Source: Atherix ibis
Taxonomy: Eukaryota > Arthropoda > Insecta > Diptera > Athericidae
Length of the DNA stretch: 64,000 nucleotides
Assembly (NCBI GenBank): GCA_958298945.1
Contig: OY282609.1
Span: forward strand, 60,422,220 to 60,486,219
Direction: 5' to 3'
The translations under genes and the position numbers were made by a program. Shown in pieces: positions 23,278 through 37,100 of this stretch (position 1 is the stretch's first letter; each line of letters begins with the position of its first letter). Under the pieces are notes generated by a model. It did not search any database. It saw nothing but the letters and a program-made list of their open reading frames with translations, and was not told the origin of the DNA.

Positions 23278-24556
23278 AGGGTGGTCAATGTAAAAGTTGC
23301 ATTTTGAACCACTATTTATTTGAAGTACTTGAGTGTTAAATGTCATCACGAATTGACAGATTGTTAGTTGAAAGTCTGAATTTTACGAAATGGTAATCCA
23401 TACGCTTGAAGAAAACTGTGAAATATTGAGAACTTACTTCCAAAGTGGTGAGTCTTCAACCCAAACTGTGAGAAATTTAAAAAGAATGAGCAAAGATCGA
23501 ATGCCATAACGTGAATTTGTGGACAAATTCGTGAAGCGAGTTGGCGAAACTGGTTTGTTGGTTGCCAAAGCAACTCGTTCCCGCTCTAAGACCGAGAATA
23601 TTGCCGCCGTTGGTGAAAATGTCAGTGATCATCCATCAACATCAACTCGTCACCGTTCTCAGGAATTGAATATTTCTCGCATTTCTCTGTTAAGAATTTT
23701 GCACAAAGACCTCTGTATGAAAGCTTACAAAGTTCTATTAGTCCAACAACTAAAGCCACATGACCATCCGATGCGTTTGCGGTTTGCCCAATGGGCTCAA
23801 GATCAATTGGCCGAAGATGAGCATTTTTACCGAAAAATCATATTTTCGGATGAGGCCCATTTCCACCTCGGTGGGCAAAACAAACAAAACAAAACAAAAT
23901 TGTCGCATCTGGGGCTTAGAAAATTAATACGTCACCGTGGAAAAGCCGATGCATCCACAACGAGTCACGGTTTGGTGCGGATTTTGGACTGGAGGCATCA
24001 TTGGCTCGTTTTTCTTCGAAAACGATGAAGGAGCCGCCGTTACGGTCAATGGTGAGCACTATCGTGGCATGCTCAAGGAATTTTTGGTTCCAAAAGTTGA
24101 AGAGATGGGCATGCACGACATTTGGTTTCAACAGGACGGGGCCACTTGACACACAACCAACGTAACAATCCAACTTTTGGGCACTATAATCAACCGAAAT
24201 TCTGATGTCAATTGGCCCCCTCGGAGCTGTGATTTGAGCCCGTTGGATTATTTTCTGTGGGGAGTCGTTAAGGATAAATGTTACGCAAGCCATCCAGAGA
24301 CAATTGAGGTCTTGACACACGAAATCAAAGTTGCCATTGAAGAGATACAGGCCCAGACAATCAAAAATGTACTGAAAAATTGGGTCGAGCGAATGGGGTA
24401 CTGTAAAGCCAGCCGTGGCAGTCATTTAAATGCTGTTGTGTTTCATTCTTAAATTTCAAGGTTCAATCTTTCTAATAAAACCGGAAATTCAAAAAAATAT
24501 ACACTCGTTTTTTTATATTTACTTTTTAAAATGCAACTTTTAAATGGTCCACCCTG
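23278..24556 (+). mobile_element. Tc1/mariner-superfamily element (PPRSCDLSPLDYFLW type), inactive
   Basis: Inverted termini AGGGTGGTCAATGTAAAAGT and, reversed, AGGGTGGACCATTTAAAAGT bound a 1.28-kb element next to TA-rich sequence. The transposase starts at 23390 (MVIHTLEENCEILRTYF) and ends at 24452. It has an N-terminal HTH, ISRISLLRILHKDLCMKAYK, the first acidic block IIFSDEAHFHLGG, VTVWCGFWTGGIIGSFFF, IWFQQDGAT (second D) and WPPRSCDLSPLDYFLWG (third). Three breaks: a TAA near 23507, a frameshift near 23885 just after the first catalytic block, and a TGA at 24147 within the DGATCHT motif. Otherwise long stretches remain open, suggesting recent decay. Confidence 0.88.
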
Positions 24557-27500
24557 TACAAACAAACGACATTTTAAATCATAATAAAACTGTGATGAAA
24601 TTGTTAAAACAAAATTTCTGGGCAGCATTGTAATTTTTAAGAAATTTTACAGAAAATTTGAATATTTTCGCAAAAACCATACAATTTGCAGGTGGTTTTT
24701 CCGAATTATGACTGCTTAAATTTGTGTTTTATTTGTTATTACAATATTTGTGATTTTTTATGTATATTCGCGTAGCTGCTTTTCCCGATTTGACCAAATA
24801 TTTTTAATATATCATTTCGTGGTTTTTTTTTGTCGCAGAATAATTTCTTGTACATTATTTTAGCGTTCAGTGTTGAAGGGATCACCAAATGATTTGTTTT
24901 CAAAAAATTTCCCCTCATTTACAATACATTTCTCGAAATAACAAAAAAAATTTTAGATCCGCGTCACTTCGGAAACTAATCATTTTTAATTTATACGAAA
25001 CAATGAGATTATAAGGCAGAACCGGAGACACGTTTAAACGACTCCTATAAGTAAAGTGTTTACAAATACAGTAAAATTTTGAAAATTGATAATTGTCTGA
25101 CTAGGTAGAAACTAGTGTTATACGAATTCCAATGATTATAACATAAAATTCAGTATAAACTTCTAGTGGCATGGAAGAGTTGAGTTTTATCACGGGTACT
25201 TTTAAAAAATTCTTCGTAAGTAAAGAAGGTAACACTACAGTAGGTAAAAACGTGTACATAAAATGCAAAAATGCAAAAATTGCATATAAACATTCAAGTT
25301 CCATCACAATTTATCACGCGTATTTTCACAGGACCACAAAAAGGGAGGACGCGTCGTGTCTGTAGTAAAATGCAAACATTCCATATGAATTATGAGGGAT
25401 TCGAATTTATTTGCGTGTCTTCACGAATATGCAAGTGCTCGTGTTTTGTTCAGGTCTTATACGGACAACAAAACTTATTGGAGGCCCCATCGACAAATAT
25501 CATTTTTGGCGGGGTTCAGGCGGTTGTTTATTTATCGACAACAGTAACCAAAACAAAGCGTCACGTTTGCTCTTCTTTATATTAAACAAATCAAATACTA
25601 CGGATTCGATTCGATTTCGGGTGTGCTCTAATACTATGAGTAAAAGAAGTTGTTTCTTAAACAGTTGGTAGTTGTTTGATGGTATGTCACCCGTATTCCA
25701 AAAACAGCTTTCAGTAAGAATGTTTGGGAAAATTTTCTCTAACACAAATACCCGGACTAAAAAAAAAACACAACACCAACAACCTTTATAATAGTTTCAT
25801 CAAAAGCAACGTGAAAAGTAAAACGCAGAGGATAGAATGCCCTCCTGTAGAGTGTTTCTTCTCTTTCTATGAATGCCATTCTGTCTTAAGGTCGATTCTA
25901 ACTACTTTTATTGTTTGTGATAATAAATGCAATAAGCCCCTTCGACTATGTATAATATTTGCACGAATTAAGTTTACAAACAGTATCAATATTTCCCCTC
26001 TTCTTCCACCCACTCCATAAAGGGTAGAGCATATACCGTAACCAAACTGGATGAGCGGAGTGGATAAGGATATTATAGTATTCGTAGGATTATAGAGGAA
26101 TTCTCCTAAGAAATTATACACGACGATGGTAGGAAAGTTAAAGGCTCTGATTTAAATTTTCGATTTAACAAAACGACAGTCTGTGTGGCAACGGAATTGA
26201 GAGTCTTGCGACTATTACTGGGCTCAAGAAGTGGAAGTTCGGAATAGATTTTGCTAAGAAATTGTTCGTACGTGTTTCAAAATTGACTTTCTCTAGAATT
26301 GGTTTGTGTTGCGTGATTGCTATTCTATCCAACCACAATATGCTGATTACGTCGAGTCACCTACAAGCAATAAACGGAACCGATATCAAGTCTACAGAGT
26401 CTACACAGTCTCTTTTGCAAATCGATGTCTAACTATGCTCTTACTATATAAGAAACTGAAATAAGTAAAACGGTCAAAAGTGTGCGCAAGTCTAATTGCA
26501 AAAGTTGCTAATAAAATTCAAGAACTTGAATTTTTTCAAGTTAGCACGACTAAACGAGTGCTGGTGTCAATTCAAATCACGGCGGCAGTCACTAAAACTC
26601 GGACGCAATTCCGAAGACGAATCTGACCAAGGTACCATCATGAATATCATTCTAACAAATAATATTATTATTTTTATTATTTAACAATATGGCGCGGCAT
26701 TGAGTTGAGAATTTTATAATAAACATACTTTTAAAATTTATATTTAAAAAAATTTAATTTTGAAAAATTTGTGATTGATTTGTTTGCGACAAAAAAGAAT
26801 TCTGTCTATTCTTAAAAGTTTGAAAACTCATGTGAAAGGATAGTAAGTATTTTCGGAGAGTGTTTTTGGAGTTTTCTTTAAAAAATAGTCGAGCATAGAA
26901 AAATAGTTAGTCTGATGATTTTTTAAAAGTAAATTTCGAATCGAACTAATTTCAGTGTAAATCAATTTGGAAATATTGAAAAATTCCGACAAAGGAAAAG
27001 GATTCTTTTTTGCATGTGGCATAGCAATCAATTTTGAGTTTTTTTTTTGTTGTTGTTGGGTAGTGAGTAAAAGAGTTTTTAAATGTTTTTGTGAATTACG
27101 AATATTTACCTAATAAAATATTATTTCAACTCGTCCGTAATTTTAAAAGAAGTTTCGTCTTTGAAAATGCAATTTTTTCGCAAATAAAAGTGATTCATTA
27201 GATTCAAAAAATGTTTTATTTTCTTTTGGTGAAGAATAAAAATTTAAAGAAAAATTGGTAAAAATATCATAAATATATCGTTTTGATTGGTGTTAAACCA
27301 TATGTTAATGATGTAAATATTTTCAAGGAAAAAAAAAGGAAAAACCTTTCCTTTTAATTGTTTCGATTTAATTGCATTTATTTTATTTTATTTTTCTTCC
27401 AAATTTTTTTTTATGTTGTGTAATCATATGATTTGATAATGTAAACTCCTATGAAATAAAATGCAAGCTTTTAACGAGTATGGAAGAAAATGCACTCTTA

Positions 27501-27770
27501 GTTAAGACAATTTTGACATTTCAACCATAAATAAAAGAGCAAACTACTTTTTTTTACTATTAGTTTTAAAAAAGTGAAAAATATAATATATCCAAAAAGA
27601 AAGAAAGTTTTAAAATATAAACGAATCGATACATCGTCAATTTAACATTAATCAATATCAATGGAAAATATGCTGAAAAGAAAAAAATCTACCGTTTAAA
27701 AAAAATCAATAAAAAAAATAATTAAATTTAATATAAAAAATAGTACAAAAATAATTGTAATAAAAATAAA
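24557..27770. other. Upstream region of nompC
   Basis: A 3.2-kb stretch with no supported gene. It should contain the nompC promoter and any 5' noncoding exon, but neither can be placed from sequence. Short open frames (25171-26684) lack motifs and splice context. Confidence 0.4.
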
Positions 27771-28130
27771 ATGTCCACACCGGGGGGAAAGAAGCCAGCA
27801 GCAGCGAAGGGTGCAGGTGCCAAAAAAATCAAAGGAGATGATTCGACATCAAGTGAACGGGGCACCCCAGCTAGTAATGGGGATAGTGATCCAAAGGATG
27901 AAACTTCTTCGAATGGTGATAAGAAAACCGATGTAAAAGGGGATGAAGCTCCACCGGCAAAACCGGCAAGTGCGGGTGCAAATATTCGTGATGTGGCACA
28001 AAAGGTTTTGGCACTATCGATGAAGGCCGAATGGACTGCAGTTGATCCAGCACTAAAGGCACTCGAAAAATATGTTGCCAATGCTGGTGAAGAGGGGAAT
28101 CTTACACCATTAGCGGGTTTTATGGATCCA
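27771..28130 (+). CDS. nompC: nompC exon 1 (long-isoform N-terminus)
   Basis: 120 codons starting MSTPGGKKPAAAKG, a low-complexity basic then acidic/serine tail, followed by SAGANIRDVAQKVLALSMKAEW and LKALEKYVANAGEEGN, conserved in fly NompC. Ends at GCGGGTTTTATGGATCCA before GTAAGT, phase 0. The start is the first ATG after an A-rich leader and fits the known N-terminus. Reading through the donor gives a false tail that should be ignored. Confidence 0.93.
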
Positions 28131-31100
28131 GTAAGTATTAACTTTCATTTTATCTCCAAAAGATACATTTCAATTAATTTTGTTTAGTAATATTCGATAA
28201 AAAAAAATGATTTTTTTCCCAATTGCTCTCAATTTGTTGATTCAAATTCACATTGCTATATATAATTTAATCGAAACAACAGTTTAGGTTAATGTTTATC
28301 AAAACTAGACTATCTCCAGTGTTCTTTTATATATATCGGTTAAAATAAGGTTAAGGATATAAGTACGTATTTTATTATCAAAGAGCTATTGCCCCCTTAT
28401 TTTCGAGCAAATATTTTAAGAAAATCTTCACATCTAATATACTAGAAATGTAATTAATTTACTCCTTTTCCATGTAACTTTAAAGTAATATGGTGTCCCC
28501 ATTTAGTGACAAATAACAGCTAAATAATGAGAAACTTGCCTATTTTTATCTTGAAAATGGAAAATTTAACTTTCTCCTTTTTATTAACCTACTGTCCGCT
28601 CCCTTTCCAACCCTTTTTCTTTTATTAGAAAGAAGACGATTATAAATTGGAATTTTGTTGACAGAAATTCGCAATTTATTTATTTTGGGCCTATTTGATA
28701 AGCTGACATAGACAAAGACTTCCATTTTCACATATATTTGTGGTAAACTATAGTTAGCCACCTACAATAGGGCTGTTAAGACTACCAGTTAGGATGATTA
28801 GATGGTAAAAAATATGAGAACGCATAGTTCGAGGGAAAAATAATTTTCATAGGAAAACGTGTACAATTTTTTTTACTGTAAATGTATTTTATACATTTCG
28901 TAGATATAGAAATAAAATAAGAAACGTCCAAATTGAAATTGTTCATTTGTATTAAATTTTACAAACTAATTAACTAAATTAAATAATTTCAAAATTTTTG
29001 TATAATTCCGTAAAAACCTTTAGAAATGAAACTCAATAACATTACTTTCGTTGATTTCAAACCACATTTTTTAAGATATACTAAAAATGGATTCCATTAG
29101 AAAATATTATTCCATAAATTTAGAGGCCAATTTTCATAACAAAAATAAAATTTAATCTAAAATTTGATTTCTTACTAAAAAAAAAGTTGAAGATTTTATG
29201 CTCTTTTGTCAAGTCAAAATATATTAAAAAAATAATAATATTGGTTAAGAACTTAATTAAACAAAAAGTCCAGATTGTTTAAGAAATACACTCTTAAATT
29301 AATTTTCTAATTTAAAACAATTGTTCAAAATTACTCTAAATATTGGGATTAGCTTTGAATTAAAATAAAAATCACGCAGTCTGGAATTTAATTGATAAAA
29401 AATAAAACTAAAAATCCTAATAAATTCAAGATTAAAATGTTTCTCTGATTTTTTAAACGCAAAATTTAGCCTAAAATTGGGATTTTAATAAAATTTAAAA
29501 AAAAAAGAATTTTTTTAATAGAAACTCATCATAAGATTGGTCATTATTATGGCTTAAAGAGTAATTATTTGGAGTATTTTTGATGGAAGGATTCCAAGTA
29601 AATTCTGTGATTCAGCTGTGGTTAAAAAAATAAAATGTCTATAAAAAAAAATTTCACATTAAATAAAGAGCTTAACAATTAATAGAAATATAGCCTAAAG
29701 TATGTAAAATATGAGCAAATATTAACAATTCAGCAGAACGCCTACATTTCCAAAAACTAACAATTATGATTATTTTTATAAAAGATCTTCCACTTCATGA
29801 GCATAGGACTCTGACTCACTCTGATTTGCGAATAATGCAAAAACACCACTTAATGTTATGTAAAAATAATTTTCAAAATCTTTTGTATTCAAATATTTTA
29901 CAAACTAAAGAATTATTTACAGATAATAATCGTCATTTTAGTTCTTACAATTCATAAACAAAATAAACCACCCCAAAAAATACCGAAAAAGTGGTCTACT
30001 CTTAATGACTTTTTATTCGCAAAATCGAAATGAATTTTGTTTTTAATCGACCTTAACCCTGACGTCATTAACTCCCTACCTACTCTTATTAGAATAAATA
30101 CTTTTTAGTAATAATTTGGAAATATTTACCAAAAAAAACAAACATTTTTTTTATGCCCGAAAGGTAGCAGTTATTCCCACCTTTTTGTATTTATTTTGAC
30201 AAAATCTCTTTATTAACTGATAGATAAGGTCCTAATTTATAAAGTAATTACTAGTCATTTTATGTTTGTATGAAACGTTTTTGGATTTTCATTTATTATT
30301 TATATAAGAAAAGGACTTAATGGCATTAGAGAAAGAAAAGTCTCAGAAATCTACAATAGCTTTTAATAACTATAAATCTTACAATAGATTCCATTGTTTT
30401 CTACTATCAAAAATATTTAGAAATTTGATGGTTTTTTTTGTTGAAAAAATCACATGAATATTATTTTAAGTAAATGTGAACTAATTCACATTAGAAATAT
30501 AGCAAAAATTATTATATAGCAAGTCACTTTTATTATATAAAGCATAATAGCACGGAAAACGTTATTAATTTAATAATTTAAAAAAAAAATCATATTAATT
30601 ATAATTTTTTTCCTTATTTTTCTGTTCATTTAGTTTATAGCTGACAATTTAATAGTTAATATTATTTTTTAACATATAAAATAAAGCTTTTTGATGAAAT
30701 TTCCATTAAAATTATAGGCAACAGGAATGACACCATTAATGTTAGCCGTCAAGGATAATCGTACACCTCTACTCGATCGACTGATAGAGCTAGGATCTGA
30801 TGTTGGTGCTAGAAATAATGTAAGTTAATGTTCGTCTTTTAGTTTTTATAACAATAAATTTCATATTTAAGTATGGAAGTATGTGTATGATTATCAATAA
30901 TTGATTGTGAAATGACAGTTTTAAGGGTCCAAAAAAGAATTTTTTTTCATTGATTTTTGGTAGATATGAAAAAAAGACGACTTTACATTCAGTAAATGTA
31001 AAATTAGAATTGCTTAAAATATAAAAATTTATTACTTTTCCTGGGATATATCTACATAGTTTATATTTATGAACTTCCTTTTAAATAAAATTAAATTTAT

Positions 31101-34100
31101 ATACTATATTCTTCGAATGAAACACATTATCATATCCGCTTGGAAAATAACACAAACATTCGGACAGGCTGACAACAATTAAAAACATAAGCAATGAAGA
31201 GATTCGGACCGAATATATTTAAAAAAAATATTCAATTAATATTGAAAATAACATAAGGTGTCACTAAATAATCAAGGTCAATACAGTTAAATATTGGCAC
31301 TTTGCCCAATTCTTCTCCAAAATGGGGAGCACTTTATTCCAACAACAATATTTCTACGAATTATCTATCATCAGAATAAGCTTAATTTTTATAGTAATTT
31401 CATAGAAGATAAATAAATAAATGAGATAAATTAGATTTAATAATAATTTCATGAGAAAACCATAAAAATAAATGTTGAATTATTATTTCTATAAAATAGT
31501 AAAAAAAAAAAACTTAATCCACGTGTGGCCTTAAATTAATCGGGTGATACTTTTTACGATTCATAATAATAGAAAAAAAAATGCAGATTTACTTAAATCT
31601 CAAATAAAAATGGAAAAATTATGTAATAATATGTGTATTTTAAGTAACTGCAGATACTCTGCTAAATAAAATACACCATCTCGGCTATGTTATCAGTCAT
31701 AGCTGAATATGTGCGTTATAAAATTTTTCTAGAAAATTTAATAGAAATTCAGTTTTCCGTTGAAATATATCCCTAATTTGTTCCTGGGCCTATAAACCAT
31801 GTGCTACTTAAAATCTTTATAAAAAGAAATCCCAAAATATTAGATTAATAGTGGTGAAAAGTATCATTTTCGTATTGATTATATTGTGGAACTCATAATC
31901 GATCAGTTTCAATTAGAAATTGATAAGACAAGCACGCACGCAAATTAAAATCGCCAAAGAATCTCTTGATTGTGTTTATTATACGAAAATAATCACGAGT
32001 ATTATATAGGATTTTCGAAAAGGAGTGATATGATATCTTTTCAACAAAAAAAACGCTCTAATTGTTAAGGAAATTCAAATGTTTTTTATTTAATATGAAG
32101 TACAATCGATACAATTAACGACTGAATAAAACGTCATTGAAATGGCCTCCACAACTTCTTTTCCAGGAACGAATTCGATGAACCCAATTTTCGAGCACTT
32201 TTTCCACTAAATCAAGTCGTATGTCATGAATAGCACGTCCAATATTGACTTCTAATGCTTGAAGAGAGTCTGGTTTATTGATAAAGACCAATGACTTCAA
32301 ATAACTCTACAAGAATAGTCAATGTCACAATTTCTTGAAATAATCAAATCTCCAAACTTTTCTCACAATAATTCGGTTGTTGCACGTGCTGTGTGGCACG
32401 TAGCCCCGTCTTGTTGGAACCAGATCAACTTCTTCCAATTTCGGTCATAAAAAGTTTGTTATCATCGATCTATACCGCTCTCCATTGACAGTAACGGTGT
32501 TACCAGCTTCATTTCGAAAGAAGCACGGACCGATGATTCCACCAGACCAAAAACCATACCAAACTGTCAATTTAGATGAATGTAATAGGTGTTCATGAAT
32601 AATTTGTGGATTTTCTTCGCACCAGAATCGACAGTTTTGTTTATTTACCGCACCACTCAGATGGAAGTGAGCGCACGAAAAGTTGCAATTGTAGAACGAT
32701 TATTTTGATAATAAAATTGAAAATATCTCTCCATGATGAAATTGTAAACATTACTGAATACAAAATAACAGATCATGACATATTACAAATGGCCGAAACG
32801 TCACCTAGAAACCCTATAAAATTAGTACAGACAAGAATTGACTGATTACAATTCGAAATATATTAAAAAATTACTGTTAAAACTACCGAGAAGTACATAT
32901 AAGGTCATGTAAAGTCAATGGTCTACTTTAGTACATATGGACATTACTAAAATTGACTGAAATCTAAATCTTAAAAATACACATTGATTAAAAATTAATA
33001 ATTGTATAAAAATATATAAATATATTTAATAAAAAAGTAGAAAATTTCATACCTGAATAAAGAAAAACTTTGGTAGATCCAATTTGTGGTAAACGCAAAA
33101 TTATTAAAATTAAATTTATATAACCAACAATAATCATAGACACAAACAAAACCATTTATTTAGTTTATTAGCAAATTACAAAATTATTAAAATCAAATTG
33201 AAAAATCAAGAACCGCGAAAAACACGTACGGGATGAGAATGCAACTTGCATCAATCGATCATTCGTCAATCACTAGTGGTCAATTGTTAGCAAACCAGAA
33301 AATGGCCAAAGAGATTGACGGAAAGAGAGGAAATTAAGAGTACCCAGCTGAGTGAGGGCAATATTTCTGGTTTGTGTATGTGATAAGCGATTGCAACTAA
33401 TTTCCCTCTGATGGCGGAAATAATTTTAAAAAAAATTCTACTTTTTTGAATTAGGTAACAAGAATAATTTTATTTTATAAATTGAATTGGAAATAACTGT
33501 TAAGTTATCATTTTTGAATAAAAAATATTATATTTTTCGCAATTTGTTGACACATTAAGTTAATATCAGGTTTTTCCATAGCAACTTGACACTTTTAATT
33601 TCTTACTTTAGTTCTTGAGTTAACTTGATCTTAAGTTCTTGAGTCAACTTAAGATCAAGTTAACTCAAGAACTAAAGCCACTTGACTATATGAAGCGACG
33701 CATGTTCTCAGATGGGGCTTTAGAGAAGTTTGCCAAACATGACGACTTTGAAGCGCACTTTTGGTTGAATGGCTTCGTCAACAAACAAAACATGCGTTAT
33801 TGGAGTGCTGCAAACCCTCATGTGCTTCATAAAACACCACTTCATCCACAAAAAGTGATTGTATGGTGCGGTTTTCATGCCGATGGCGTCATTGGGCCAT
33901 TTTTCTTCGTTGATGAAAATGACCGTTACGTTACAGTCAATGGTGAACGCTACAGAGACATGTTACAACGTTATTTCTTCGATCAATTGCATGGGCTGGA
34001 CATCAGCGATATGTGGTTTCAACAAGACGGTACCACATCCCACACAGCGGGAGAAACAATCGACTTATTGAAGTCCAAGTTCGGTGAACGTTTTATATCA

Positions 34101-37100
34101 TAAAAAAGGTCCTGTCGATTGGCCGCCGAGATCTTGTGATTTAACACCTCTAGACGTTTTTCGTCGAGATCTTGTGATTTAACACAAACTTGTGCAAGTT
34201 TTATTCGAAAAAATACTATTTTCACTAAAAATATGCTAATTTTATTATATGTAAGAATTTAATTAATTATAAGTTAGATTGTATTGTTACTCAGAAAACG
34301 CCATACTCAGTAATACGTCTTATTTGTGGCAAATTGAAATAATTATACTGCCTTGATGATAATCACAGGAAAAGAATAAAGTATTTTTCAAATTTTCTTA
34401 TGTCTTATATATTTTTTGCCAAACTTGTTGCAGATTCATTAAAATATACATTTTCTAACCAATATAAAATTTCGTTCGGCATATTTTTAATTATCTCATC
34501 AATAACTGTTAGTTGTCTGTTAATTAAATAAATTATTTCTAAGAATAAAACAACAGTGCTTTCCAAAATTATATTTTGACAAATTATTCACTTTTTTTTA
34601 TATACAGAATATGCATAAAAATTACCTCAAATTTACTGACCCTTACGACGATGATTATTGAGAATTTCATAATATCAATAATTGAATAAAATCTGGGTAA
34701 AACCCTGACTGAGGGTTTCTAATCAGAATCAATTTGCATTTCGGTGACGTGTGTTAGTTACGTCGACCTCTTTGACAAGACGAAATTACTGAAAATTTCC
34801 TTAAATTCCGCTTGACATACAATACCACCAGGTATTTGCATTCACACGTTTTAATACCAATGATTTGGTAAAATTTGGTTTTTTTTTCTCCAAATTCTTC
34901 CATATTTTTTTTTGGTATTATTTTTCCTTTTATTTCTTTAATATTAAAAGACTTATATAACCTCATCGTTGTTTGTTCATTTTTTCTCTCTGTATAATAA
35001 ACAATAAGTTTTGTTCGGTGTTCGGATTTAACATTTATATTCATTTTCACCGGACGTAAAAACACCTTGACCTCATTTTAAGTTTTGCCATATTTCTTAG
35101 ACGACCACCACTACATATTTGTGAATATAATACACATATATAATTGTGACTACGCCAAGGCGAAACTATGAAGAAGAAAAAGAAGAAGAGAAATGAGCGT
35201 TTCCTTATCAGAAGGTGTAAATCTCAATCGCGAGTCCATGGTCATGATTTTGACCGGCCAGCAGAAGGTATAACTACCACCTGTAAGTATGCGCTGAAAA
35301 AACACAAATATTTGTCCCAAAAGTTGATGGCTCTGCGTTAGTTTTTCGGTAACCTACTCAGGGTTGTTGAATTTTCTTGAACAGTTTCTTACCCATGTAA
35401 GTCGTTCAGCTTCGATGTATCGATGACTTCACACGTACACACATCTAATTTCATTTTCCTAACTCTACCAATGCAGAAATATGGTAGAAAATACAAAAAC
35501 ACTTTCAACAACCTTCGTCTCAACGGCAATTATAAAAATTCGCGTGGTCAGATTGCTTAGAAATTTTCCCTACAAATGTACAAATTTAGGGTGTTTAGTT
35601 AAGCGTCGTTATTGTTGTTTGCGATTATTCAATGCCTTATGAATGAAAAAAGAAATTATTATTTTCATTCGGTTCGTTTTGTCTACCCATAAGCGTTCTT
35701 TCTTAAATATATATTCTTTTTGATTGTGTCCACTTAGAAGAACTAACATTAACATCTCTAATAAAAAAAAAATTATAAAATAAGAAATATTTTTATTCTT
35801 TCTTACTCGTATAGGGGTGCAAAAATTTCTTATACACGACTGTGATATTTTTTTCTATTGTTCAGAGCATTTTATTTTAAGAATATTTTAATTAAAATAT
35901 ACAAAAAAAAAATTCAATCCATGTCAAGGTTATTTCTTAGAATATTATTAGAAAATTTATGTTAATTAACTCTAAAAAGATTGTCATATGTCTGTAAATA
36001 GTTATAATTAATTTGTTGATAATGGGAGAAATTTTGTTGCATTATATAAGTATATTTTACGCAATATTTCTGATATAATTGTATATTTGAAAAAAGTTTG
36101 ATTTTGCTTCTAATTTGATGACTAAAGATTTATCCTTCTAAACCCCAAAAAGATGATAAATAAAAATTTACCACCAAAAAAATTCCCCATAATAAAATTG
36201 ATAAAATGAACAATCAAAAATCCTTACTAATGGGAAAATATTATTTTAATATTCAAACCTTCTTTTTTGCTTTTCACACGTCCTTAGACTTATTATTTCA
36301 GTATTAAAAAGTGAATTTCTATTTTAAAAGGAATTATTCATACAAACACTAAGAATATAAATAGATAAACCAATTTTATTAATGAAAATTGACAGAAAAA
36401 CAGGTGTAATTTTTGCGAATTTCCTTTATAAAATTAACCAAAAGACAAAATAGAAACTATCAAAATATAAATAATCATTTCGGCTCCGTTCTATTTAAAT
36501 AGAATATTTCTTATATAGAATGACTTTTGATTTATATTCAAATTTGTTTTGATTTAATTAAAAAATCTGCCTTATCATTATCGTCCACCTAAAATACATA
36601 TTTTCTATATGATGGAGTCTAAAACTATAACCTAGTTTGAATTTTCCAAACAAAATATTATCTGCTATGACTGTGTATATTTTCTAAGTTTATATTGAAA
36701 ATATTTGAAGGTGGTGCTAAGTTATTTTCAAATATTTTTAATTCTAATATAAAGGAAAAGCAATAACAAATTTTTGGTTAGGATAACAATTTTTTGGGAA
36801 GCTCCCTTTTTGAAAATTTTTATCTCCTTAAAAAATAATTAAAGTCTACCTTTCCGGCTACTATTATAAAAAGTCTGTTCCAAAAGTATCACGAATTTCC
36901 GCGGGTTACGTATATTCGATTTTCGATTTTTTGTGGCGTTATGTTGGTACTCATGTCTCTCAAATATGCTGACAAGTTAGGCCATTTTGAATATTCAGTT
37001 AATTTTTGACAGCTGTTTTGCTTGTAAGTGTTTTGGCTCGTCTTCGATTTTTGCTCAATTTCGACCAAAAACAGCATGGCATTAACATTGCTAAGGAGCT

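Noticed and set aside
24557..26700. Several 60-104-codon frames upstream of nompC
   Set aside because: They overlap one another in different frames and carry no known motif, so I do not support any as a gene.
27728..28081. 117-codon minus-strand open frame opposite nompC exon 1
   Set aside because: Shadow of the coding exon; its A/S/F-rich text mirrors the opposite strand and has no start or splice context.
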